In this document: piece after piece, positions 1 through 5,002 of the stretch | How the letters are laid out: each line of letters begins with the position of its first letter | Numbering within the stretch: position 1 is the first letter of the stretch | NCBI GenBank assembly: GCA_006227775.1 | Contig: SBFV01000419.1 | Span: forward strand, 1 to 5,002 | Source of the DNA: Gammaproteobacteria bacterium | Lineage (GTDB): Bacteria > Pseudomonadota > Gammaproteobacteria > Chromatiales > Chromatiaceae | Direction: 5' to 3' | DNA length: 5,002 nt | Translations under genes and position numbers: made by a program | Notes under the pieces: model-generated | Told to the model about the DNA's origin: nothing | What the model saw: the letters and a program-made list of their open reading frames with translations, nothing else | Databases searched by the model: none

Positions 1-694
1 TGTGCAGGACGGGTATCCTGGGCGGGGCGATGTCGATGCCGGCCAAGGCGACCGCCAGCCGCTCGGCGGCGGGACGCATGAGGGCGCAGTGGGATGGGAC
101 ACTTACCGGCAAGGTCACGGCACGCTTGGCGCCCCGGGCCTTGGCCGCCGCGATGCCACGTTCCACCGCCGCCGCCTCGCCGGCGATGACGACCTGGCCG
201 GGGGAATTGAAGTTGACCGGCGCGAGGACCTGGCCTTGAGCCGCCTCGGCGCAGGCAGTGGCAACTTCCTCGTCCCCCAGGCCCAGGATGGCGGCCATGG
301 CGCCGGCCCCGGATGGGACGGCCTCCTGCATGAAGCGGCCACGCTGGGCGACCAAAGCGACGGCATCCGCGAAACCCAGTGCGCCGGCGCAGACCAGGGC
401 GGTGAACTCGCCCAGGCTGTGCCCTGCCAGCCAGGCGGGTTGGGCCCCGCCGGCCTCTTGCCAGACCCGCCAGACGGCGACGCCGGCGGCCAGCATGGCC
501 GGTTGGGTGAGATCGGTCCGATCGAGCAGATCCTTGGGCCCCTGGCTGGCCAGTTGCCAGATATCGGTGCCCAGGGCCGCGGAGGCCTCGGCGAAGGTCT
601 CCCGCACCAGGGGCCGGGCGGCGGCCAGCTCCATCAGCATGCCTACGGACTGGGAGCCCTGACCGGGAAAGACGATTGCGATCTGCTTGCTCAT
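1..694 (-). CDS. fabD: Malonyl-CoA:ACP transacylase FabD, C-terminus cut by window edge
   Basis: Cytosolic enzyme that moves malonyl from CoA to acyl carrier protein, supplying the extender unit of type II fatty-acid synthesis. I translated the 231 visible codons by hand and found no stop. The protein opens MSKQIAIVFPGQGSQSVG, with the family GQGSQ motif at residues 11-15. The nucleophile elbow GHSLGE lies at 91-96 (Ser93, equivalent to E. coli Ser92), the malonate-binding Arg is in QRGRFMQEAV (Arg118), and the catalytic His is in PSHCALM (His202). The family usually has about 310 residues, so roughly 80 are missing off the left edge. The ATG at 694 is the only possible start: the frame above it has no ATG, GTG or TTG before a stop at 755-757, and a later start would lose GQGSQ. 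It follows fabH by 115 bases on the same strand. No Shine-Dalgarno sequence precedes it. Identity is near certain. Confidence 0.97.
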   Translation of the reverse strand, partial: MSKQIAIVFPGQGSQSVGMLMELAAARPLVRETFAEASAALGTDIWQLASQGPKDLLDRTDLTQPAMLAAGVAVWRVWQEAGGAQPAWLAGHSLGEFTALVCAGALGFADAVALVAQRGRFMQEAVPSGAGAMAAILGLGDEEVATACAEAAQGQVLAPVNFNSPGQVVIAGEAAAVERGIAAAKARGAKRAVTLPVSVPSHCALMRPAAERLAVALAGIDIAPPRIPVLH

Positions 695-702
695 CGGATC
701 AT
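691..702 (-). other. Three-codon minicistron overlapping the fabD start
   Basis: On the minus strand the bases just before fabD read ATGATCCGATGA, an ATG-Ile-Arg-stop unit whose TGA overlaps the fabD ATG in the ATGA arrangement typical of translational coupling. The unit has no Shine-Dalgarno sequence either; a pyrimidine-rich run lies directly upstream (703-719). The bases are seen directly. That ribosomes use it is inference, and a short ATG-stop pair can arise by chance. Confidence 0.25.
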
Positions 703-809
703 GGGGAAGGAACGGAAGGCCAGGATGAAAGGAGGTGCGACTACCGCCAGCACCTTAGGTCAACCACCAGCCGGCGGCGCTGGACAGGGCCCGGGCTCGG
801 GCGGGGGGT
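695..809 (-). other. fabH-fabD spacer with short inverted repeats, no clear promoter
   Basis: This 115-base gap holds a 6-base perfect inverted repeat (733-738 with 750-755, AGGTGC/GCACCT, 11-base loop). Near the fabH end there is a GC-only pairing GCCCG/CGGGC around 792-805. On the minus strand 737-728 reads CACCTCCTTT, which matches the anti-Shine-Dalgarno tail of 16S rRNA. A TTGACC resembling a -35 box is present around 758-763, but nothing like a -10 lies 16-18 bases downstream, so I do not call a promoter. There is no U-tract and therefore no intrinsic terminator, which agrees with fabH and fabD sharing a transcript. Confidence 0.4.
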
Positions 810-1772
810 TCAGTAGCGCACCAGGGCCGAACCCCAGGTGAAGCCACCGCCGAAGCCTTCCATGATGAGGATCTCCCCGCGTTTGATCCGTCCGTCACGG
901 ATGGCTGTATCGAGGGCGAGGGGGATCGAAGCGGCGGAGGTGTTGCCATGCTCGCCCACGGTCACCACCACCTGCTCCATGGGCAGATCCAGCTTGCGGG
1001 CCGTGGCCTGGATGATGCGGATATTGGCCTGATGGGGAACCAGCCAGTCGATCTCCGACTTGTCCATGCCATTGGCCTCCAGGGTCTCGTCCACGATCCG
1101 GCCCAGGGTGTTGACCGCCATGCGAAAGACCTCGTTGCCGCGCATCTCCAGGTAGGGGTCCGCATCCCTCTGGATACGGCCCACTCCCTTGGGCACCTGC
1201 AGCAGGTCCTTGTAGGCGCCATCGGCGCTGATGTGGGTGGAGATGATCCCCGGCTCCTCGCTGGCGCCCAGGACCACCGCCCCGGCACCATCGGCGAACA
1301 GGATGCAGGTGGAGCGGTCCTGCCAATCCAGCAGACGGGACATGGTATCGGCACCGATGACCAGGGCGCGCCTAGAACTGCCGGTACGGACGAACTTGTC
1401 GGCGATGCTGAGGGCGTAGACGAAGCCGGTACAGACAGCTTGGACATCGAAGGCGGGGACACCCTGGATACCCAACCGCGGCTGAATGATACAAGCCGTG
1501 CTGGGAAAGATCTGGTCCGGGGTGGTGGTGGCGAGGACGATCAAGTCGATCTCACCTGGCTCCACCTCAGCGGCCGCCATGGCGGCCTGGGCGGCGGCCA
1601 CGGCCAGGTCTGAGCAGCTCTCGTTTTCGGTCACCATGTGGCGTTGACGGATGCCGGTTCGCTCCATGATCCATTCGTCCGTGGTGTCGACGATTTCCTC
1701 CAGGTCTTTGTTGGTCACGATCCGCTCGGGCAGATAGCTGCCGGTGCCCAGGATGCGGGAATAAGGTTTCAC
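810..1772 (-). CDS. fabH: Beta-ketoacyl-ACP synthase III (KAS III, FabH)
   Basis: Condenses acetyl-CoA with malonyl-ACP to acetoacetyl-ACP, the first chain-forming step of type II fatty-acid synthesis in the cytosol. The complete protein has 320 residues, close to the 317 of E. coli FabH. It has the thiolase fold with an N-terminal GTGSYLPE stretch (residues 9-16) and the TDEWI-RTGI segment (31-41). The catalytic triad is Cys114 in the VQAVCTGF context, His247 in VPHQAN, and Asn277 in GEHGNTSAAS. The C-terminus has the family GFGGGFTWGSAL motif. The start is GTG at 1772, which overlaps the plsX stop by 4 bases (GTGA) and has GAGGG about 5 bases upstream, so it is probably coupled to plsX translation. 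The substrate could be another short or branched acyl-CoA, which sequence alone does not settle. Confidence 0.97.
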   Translation of the reverse strand: MKPYSRILGTGSYLPERIVTNKDLEEIVDTTDEWIMERTGIRQRHMVTENESCSDLAVAAAQAAMAAAEVEPGEIDLIVLATTTPDQIFPSTACIIQPRLGIQGVPAFDVQAVCTGFVYALSIADKFVRTGSSRRALVIGADTMSRLLDWQDRSTCILFADGAGAVVLGASEEPGIISTHISADGAYKDLLQVPKGVGRIQRDADPYLEMRGNEVFRMAVNTLGRIVDETLEANGMDKSEIDWLVPHQANIRIIQATARKLDLPMEQVVVTVGEHGNTSAASIPLALDTAIRDGRIKRGEILIMEGFGGGFTWGSALVRY

Positions 1773-2800
1773 ACGGTCGCCCTCAGGCGTTTGGCATCCA
1801 GTTGGCCGCCCACGCGATGGGCGATGCGCTCGGGGATGTTGCAGTGGATTTCCTTCTTGGCGATGTGGATCGCGTTCTCGAAGGCCAGGACATCGGCGCC
1901 GCCGTGGCTCTTGATGACGATGCCGCGTAATCCCAGCAGGCTGGCACCATTGTACCGGCGTGGGTCCAGAAAGCGACCGAAACGCTGGAGGACGGGCCTG
2001 GCGGCGAGGGCCGACAGCTTGGTCAGCCAGTTACGGCGGAAATTGACGGAAAGGAAGTGGCGCACCATCTTGGCCACGCCCTCGCTGGACTTGAGGGCCA
2101 CGTTGCCCACAAAGCCATCACTGACCACCACGTCGGCCCCACCAAGGTAGATGGTGTCGCCTTCGACATAGCCGATGTAATTCAGGGAGCTGCGCGCCAA
2201 GAGCTCATGGGCGCCCTTTACCTGCTCGTTGCCCTTGATCTCCTCGGCGCCGATGTTGAGGAGGCCGACCTTGGGGGCGGCGATGCCCGCCACGGCGGTG
2301 ACGGTCTCACTGCCCATGACGGCGAACTGGAAGAGGTGCTCCGCGGTGCAGTCCACATTGGCACCCAGATCCAGGATGTGGGTGCTGCCGGTGATGGATG
2401 GCACTGCGGTCATGATGGCGGGACGGTCGATGTTGGGCAGTGTCTTGAGGACGAATCGGGCCGTTGCCATCAGGGCCCCGGTGTTACCGGCACTGACGCA
2501 AGCCTGGGCCTCGCCGGACTTGACCAGATCGATGGCCACCCGCATCGAGGAGTCCTTCTTGAGGCGCAAGGCCCTGGAGGGGAGCTCATCCATGGCCACT
2601 ACCTGGGAAGCGTGGCGGATCGACAGCCGCTCACCCAGGATGCCCACCGGCAGGCGGGGGCGGATGGCATCTTCCTGTCCCACGAGAATGAGAGCCGTAT
2701 CCGGGGACGCGCGCAGGAAATCCAGCGCCGCCGGGACCACGACCTCCGGCCCGTGATCCCCACCCATGGCATCCAGGGCGATAGTCAGGCGATCGGACAT
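1769..2800 (-). CDS. plsX: Phosphate acyltransferase PlsX
   Basis: Converts long-chain acyl-ACP plus phosphate into acyl-phosphate, the acyl donor used by PlsY to acylate glycerol-3-phosphate; a peripheral membrane enzyme linking fatty-acid and phospholipid synthesis. The product is 343 residues, normal for the family. Conserved blocks are ALDAMGGDHGP (residues 8-18), SAGNTGALM (103-111), DLGANVDC (144-151), NIGAEEIKGNE (182-192) and VSDGFVGN (226-233), with a late ASLLGLRGIVIKSHG block. I chose the ATG at 2800 because GGAGG ends 4 bases before it and MSDRLTIALDAMGGD matches the family N-terminus. An in-frame GTG at 2815 would add only five residues (MPGGG) and would lie upstream of that ribosome-binding site. 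It follows rpmF by 65 bases and runs into fabH through a 4-base overlap. Confidence 0.97.
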   Translation of the reverse strand: MSDRLTIALDAMGGDHGPEVVVPAALDFLRASPDTALILVGQEDAIRPRLPVGILGERLSIRHASQVVAMDELPSRALRLKKDSSMRVAIDLVKSGEAQACVSAGNTGALMATARFVLKTLPNIDRPAIMTAVPSITGSTHILDLGANVDCTAEHLFQFAVMGSETVTAVAGIAAPKVGLLNIGAEEIKGNEQVKGAHELLARSSLNYIGYVEGDTIYLGGADVVVSDGFVGNVALKSSEGVAKMVRHFLSVNFRRNWLTKLSALAARPVLQRFGRFLDPRRYNGASLLGLRGIVIKSHGGADVLAFENAIHIAKKEIHCNIPERIAHRVGGQLDAKRLRATV

Positions 2801-2803
2801 ACC

Positions 2804-2810
2804 ACCTCCC
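2804..2810 (-). promoter_or_regulatory. plsX ribosome-binding site
   Basis: The minus strand reads GGGAGGT directly upstream of the plsX ATG, with GGAGG 4 bases from the start codon. This is the strongest Shine-Dalgarno match in the window, and it decides for the ATG at 2800 over the in-frame GTG at 2815. Confidence 0.75.
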
Positions 2811-2865
2811 GGCACAACCTGGCATCCATGGCGGGGGAAGCCAAATCAGGACAATGGGGGAAGGA

Positions 2866-3042
2866 TCAGTCCTTGGTCTCGATCACCTTGCGCCCGCGAT
2901 AGAACCCGTCCGCGGAAACGTGATGGCGGCGGTGAATCTCGCCACTTTGCCGCTCGACCGAAAGAGTCGGACCCGTGAGGCTATCGTGGGAGCGGCGCAT
3001 GTCGCGCTTGGAAGAGGTCTTACGGTTTTGAGGAACAGCCAT
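2866..3042 (-). CDS. rpmF: 50S ribosomal protein L32
   Basis: Small, basic protein of the large ribosomal subunit near the peptidyl-transferase region. The 58-residue translation begins MAVPQNRKTSSKRDMRRSHD and contains RRHHVSADGFYRGRKV (residues 38-53), close to E. coli RpmF (57 aa). It has no cysteines and so lacks the CxxC zinc-ribbon pairs found in many other bacterial L32 proteins; this zinc-free form fits gammaproteobacteria. GGAG lies 6 bases before the ATG. It follows yceD by 109 bases and precedes plsX by 65 bases, the conserved yceD-rpmF-plsX order. Identity is near certain. Confidence 0.97.
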   Translation of the reverse strand: MAVPQNRKTSSKRDMRRSHDSLTGPTLSVERQSGEIHRRHHVSADGFYRGRKVIETKD

Positions 3043-3151
3043 GATTGTCTCCGAGCATCGGGTTGGGCCAGGATCGGACCAGGCCGGCGCCCGCGATGAA
3101 AAATGTTTTTGTTTGGCCTCGCCGGCGAATTGCCAGCGGAGCGTTCTGGGG
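3043..3151 (-). other. yceD-rpmF spacer with an A/T-rich patch
   Basis: A 109-base gap, mostly GC-rich, with a sharply A/T-rich island on the minus strand around 3117-3099 that ends in AAAAACATTTTT (3099-3110). There is no GC stem before the T run, so it is not an intrinsic terminator. I found no convincing -35/-10 pair. The likely reading is that rpmF is co-transcribed with yceD. An A/U-rich single-stranded patch in an mRNA leader can be an RNase E target, but that is inference only. Confidence 0.35.
3049..3052 (-). promoter_or_regulatory. rpmF ribosome-binding site
   Basis: GGAG on the minus strand with 6-base spacing to the rpmF ATG, a normal Shine-Dalgarno position supporting the start at 3042. 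Confidence 0.65.
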
Positions 3152-3673
3152 TCAATCCCCCCGCCGCCTGAGCTCCCCTAGGATGGCGAAGGGGCAAGGA
3201 GAGCCTTCTTCCCTCCTCTCTTCGCCCTTTGCCGCCAAGACGTGACTGGCGGGGCATGCTCCCGGTTCGTGTCGAGGGATCAGCGGCAGGGCCAGCAGCA
3301 GCTCGTCCTCGATCAGGTCCGCCAGACGCAGGGGCTCCGCCGTCACCAGAAGGGGGTCGAGATCCTCCGGCAAGCGTCCCGCCTCCTCGAGGCCGGATAC
3401 CAGCGCCAGGACCATGGAGAGGGATACGGGGACCTCCATGGCCTCCAGGCAGCGCTGGCAGGTCAGCACCAGCCTGGCATCGATCTCGCCCCGCAGGATC
3501 CCACGCCCTTCCAGGTCACGGGAGAAGCTCAGGCGGAAACTCGCCTCACCCAACGCCTCCCGCAAGGCTTCCTGGAGCCTGGCCATCCGGGCCAGAGGCA
3601 GGCTGCCGGAATAGTCGCAACCCGCCTCGACGGCGCGCCAGGGATCGACCAGTTCGGGCGTCGGCGCAAACAT
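3152..3673 (-). CDS. yceD: YceD / DUF177 family protein (23S rRNA accumulation protein)
   Basis: DUF177 protein, 173 residues, the same length as E. coli YceD. In E. coli the family is linked to normal 23S rRNA accumulation; the molecular activity is not well settled. Visible hallmarks are the CQRCLE motif at residues 72-77, an acidic stretch LADLIEDELLLALPLIPRH (117-135), a third conserved cysteine at 140, and a C-terminal PFAILGELRRR. The segment KGEERREEGS before the end is highly charged and probably flexible. The ATG at 3673 is the only usable start: the frame upstream hits TAA four codons earlier, and the N-terminal DPWRA--DYSG segment aligns with the E. coli start. No Shine-Dalgarno sequence is in range. 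The adjacent rpmF supports the assignment, since yceD and rpmF are paired in most proteobacteria. Confidence 0.93.
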   Translation of the reverse strand: MFAPTPELVDPWRAVEAGCDYSGSLPLARMARLQEALREALGEASFRLSFSRDLEGRGILRGEIDARLVLTCQRCLEAMEVPVSLSMVLALVSGLEEAGRLPEDLDPLLVTAEPLRLADLIEDELLLALPLIPRHEPGACPASHVLAAKGEERREEGSPCPFAILGELRRRGD

Positions 3674-3682
3674 AAGCGGCTT

Positions 3683-3712
3683 AGTTTATTCAGCCCTTTG
3701 CCTCAGCGTCAA
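3683..3712 (-). promoter_or_regulatory. Predicted sigma70-type promoter of yceD-rpmF-plsX-fab
   Basis: The minus strand carries TTGACG (3712-3707; 5 of 6 against the -35 consensus), an 18-base spacer, and TAAACT (3688-3683; 4 of 6 against the -10 consensus). Transcription would start near 3676, only about 0-4 bases before the yceD ATG. An 8-base palindrome ATCCGGAT (3713-3720) abuts the -35 box. The boxes are read directly from the sequence; promoter activity is inferred. Confidence 0.5.
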
Positions 3713-3769
3713 ATCCGGATGCGCCTGGAGCCTCTCGGCTGGCTTGCCTGGTCATCGCGCTTCGATTTT

Positions 3770-3796
3770 CGGATTCACCGGGTCGGGTGACATCCG
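3770..3796. repeat. Bulged 10-bp hairpin downstream of oadB
   Basis: CGGATTCACC (3770-3779) pairs with GGTGACATCCG (3786-3796) through ten base pairs with one bulged base (3791) and a 6-base loop. It lies about 120 bases past the oadB stop and about 60 bases before the yceD -35 box. No T run follows on either strand (minus strand continues AAAATCG), so it is not a standard intrinsic terminator. It could protect the oadB mRNA 3' end or form an operator-like site; both are inference. Confidence 0.4.
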
Positions 3797-3915
3797 GCGG
3801 GGGACGTTGGGTATAGGTAGGAATAATTATCGCCTTCCCGCGGCCGGCACCCCCGCCAGACGCCATCCGCCCCTCTCTCGCCCACCCCTGAACTGAATCC
3901 AGCGGGTAGAGCAGA

Positions 3916-5002
3916 TTAGGATACCAGGGCCAACAGGACGCCCGCGGCCACGGCGGAGCCGATGACCCCGGCGACATTGGGTCCCATGGCGTGCATGAGC
4001 AGGAAGTTGTGGTGATCGGCCTCCTGGCCGACCTTGTTGACCACCCGCGCCGCCATGGGAACGGCGGAAACGCCGGCGGCGCCGATGAGAGGGTTGACCT
4101 GACCCCCGGTGGCGCGGTGCATGAGCTTGCCCATCAGCACCCCCGCCGCCGTGCCGATGGCGAAGGCCAGGGCGCCCAGGACCAGGATACCCAGGGTTTC
4201 CAGGGTGAGGAATTTGTCGGCGGAGAGCTTGGAGCCCACCGCCAGCCCCAGGAGGACGGTGACCACGTTGATGATCTCGTTCTGGGCGGCGCGGCTCAGG
4301 CGCTCCACCACCCCGGCCTCCCGCAGCAGGTTGCCGAAGGTCAGCATGCCGATCAGGGGCGCCGCCGAGGGCAGGAACAGAATGCAAAGCACCAGCACCG
4401 CCAGAGGGAAGAACAGCTTCTCCAGACGTGATACCGGGCGCAACTGGGCCATGACCACCGCCCGCTCCTCCGGACTGGTGAGGGCGCGCATGATGGGTGG
4501 CTGGATGATGGGGACCAGGGCCATGTAGGAATAGGCCGCCACGGCGATGGCCCCGAGCAAGTCCGGGGCCAGGCGCGAGGCAAGGAAGATGGCGGTGGGC
4601 CCGTCCGCCCCACCAATGATGGCGATGGATGCGGCATCGCGCAGGCTGAAGTCGAAGCCCGGGATGGCGTTTAGGGCCAGGGCGCCGATAAGGGTGGCGA
4701 AGATACCGAACTGGGCCGCCGCCCCCAGCAGCAGGGTCGAGGGCCGGGCGATGAGGGCGCTGAAATCGGTGAGGGCCCCCACTCCCATGAAGATCAACAG
4801 GGGAAAAACCCCGGTCTCGATGCCGACCTGGTAGACCAGACCGATGAGGCCATCCGAGCCACCGATTCCCGCCAGGGGGATGTTGCTGAGGATGGCGCCG
4901 AAACCGATGGGCAGCAGCAGCAGGGGCTCGAATTTGCGGGCGATGGCCAGCCAGATGAGCAGGCCGCCCACCGCCATCATCAGGACCTGACCCCAGTCCA
5001 GG
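3916..5002 (-). CDS. oadB: Na+-translocating decarboxylase beta subunit (OadB family), N-terminus cut by window edge
   Basis: Integral membrane subunit that decarboxylates carboxybiotin and couples this to Na+ export, working with an alpha (carboxyltransferase/biotin) and a gamma subunit. The 361 visible residues start before the first Met: the frame is open to the edge (LDWGQVLMM), so the true start lies beyond 5002, probably by a short stretch. Family blocks in order are KFEPLLLLPIGFG, the SNIP turn, VFPLLIFMGVGALTDF, LLLGAAAQFGIFAT, and IIGGADGPTAIF. The Asp of GGADG (codon 4605-4603) matches the Na+/proton-pathway Asp203 of Klebsiella OadB. Then follow AYSYMALVPIIQPPIM, FGNLLREAGVVERLS, AGVSAVPMAARV and the terminal MHAMGPNVAGVIGSAVAAG helix. 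Hydrophobic helices run throughout. The same family serves oxaloacetate, methylmalonyl-CoA and glutaconyl-CoA decarboxylases, so the substrate is not fixed by this subunit. The stop TAA is at 3918-3916. Confidence 0.93.
   Translation of the reverse strand, partial: LDWGQVLMMAVGGLLIWLAIARKFEPLLLLPIGFGAILSNIPLAGIGGSDGLIGLVYQVGIETGVFPLLIFMGVGALTDFSALIARPSTLLLGAAAQFGIFATLIGALALNAIPGFDFSLRDAASIAIIGGADGPTAIFLASRLAPDLLGAIAVAAYSYMALVPIIQPPIMRALTSPEERAVVMAQLRPVSRLEKLFFPLAVLVLCILFLPSAAPLIGMLTFGNLLREAGVVERLSRAAQNEIINVVTVLLGLAVGSKLSADKFLTLETLGILVLGALAFAIGTAAGVLMGKLMHRATGGQVNPLIGAAGVSAVPMAARVVNKVGQEADHHNFLLMHAMGPNVAGVIGSAVAAGVLLALVS

Larger units (their letters stand above)
3674..3915. other. oadB-yceD intergenic region
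   Basis: A 242-base gap with no supportable gene. It holds the yceD promoter candidate next to yceD, the bulged hairpin at 3770-3796, and a locally A/T-rich spot (AATAATTAT around 3821-3830) within otherwise GC-rich sequence. A 95-codon minus-strand frame crosses the gap (3977-3690), but it starts inside oadB out of frame, has low-complexity composition and resembles no family I know, so I treat it as noise. Confidence 0.6.

Noticed and set aside
755..765. TTGACC on the minus strand before fabD as a fabD promoter
   Set aside because: Positions 16-18 bases downstream give no -10-like hexamer (TCGCAC and neighbours match at most 2 of 6).
2..841. 279-codon open frame on the plus strand across fabD and into fabH
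   Set aside because: It lies exactly antisense to fabD in a codon-aligned frame, has Gly/Gln/Asp-rich low-complexity composition with no recognisable domain, and is explained by high GC bias removing stops.
2057..2902. 281-codon plus-strand frame opposite plsX and the end of rpmF
   Set aside because: It is antisense to clearly conserved genes, has no family motif, and spans the plsX/rpmF boundary with no ribosome-binding logic.
3140..3154. TTGACC at the yceD stop as an rpmF promoter
   Set aside because: The bases at -10 spacing (around CAATTC) do not resemble TATAAT.
3187..3235. Imperfect purine/pyrimidine inverted repeat at the end of yceD
   Set aside because: It needs several gaps and mismatches and is explained by the charged coding stretch KGEERREEG followed by CPFAIL.
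3827..4387. 186-codon minus-strand frame rich in Arg and Gly
   Set aside because: It is the +1-type shadow of oadB; the overlapping OadB frame carries strong family motifs and this one is low complexity.
1..5002. Search for a novel system, mobile element, CRISPR array, tRNA or riboswitch
   Set aside because: Coding genes with recognised housekeeping families fill nearly all of the window; the gaps are short and hold no direct-repeat arrays, cloverleaf, terminal inverted repeats or known riboswitch core that I could see.

Overview
The window is ordinary core-chromosome sequence from a GC-rich proteobacterium. A gammaproteobacterium fits best: the L32 protein is the short, cysteine-free kind seen in Escherichia coli, YceD is 173 residues as in E. 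coli, and the order yceD-rpmF-plsX-fabH-fabD is the classic gammaproteobacterial fatty-acid cluster. A purple sulfur or other Chromatiales-like organism is a guess that I cannot support further. All six genes lie on the minus strand, so the window reads biologically from right to left.

Layout, in transcription order: (1) 5002-3916, a membrane decarboxylase beta subunit (OadB family), cut at its N-terminus by the window edge. (2) 3915-3674, a 242-base gap with a bulged hairpin and a good sigma70-type promoter pointing into yceD. (3) 3673-3152, yceD (DUF177). (4) 3042-2866, rpmF, ribosomal protein L32 (58 aa). (5) 2800-1769, plsX, phosphate acyltransferase. (6) 1772-810, fabH, beta-ketoacyl-ACP synthase III, overlapping plsX by 4 bases at GTGA. 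(7) 694-1, fabD, malonyl-CoA:ACP transacylase, cut at its C-terminus by the window edge; fabG, acpP and fabF would be expected further left.

The cluster joins ribosome production (YceD, L32) to the start of membrane lipid synthesis. FabD makes malonyl-ACP, FabH condenses it with acetyl-CoA to start each acyl chain, and PlsX turns long-chain acyl-ACP into acyl-phosphate for phospholipid synthesis. The OadB-like gene belongs to a different process, sodium export driven by decarboxylation, and looks like a neighbour that is not part of this operon.

I found no mobile element, CRISPR array, RNA gene, defence system or other novel system. The points worth a second look are small: yceD may be read from a near-leaderless transcript; fabD has no Shine-Dalgarno sequence but has a pyrimidine-rich leader, a 3-codon minicistron and an anti-SD-like sequence; and oadB sits directly upstream of yceD where maf is common in relatives.
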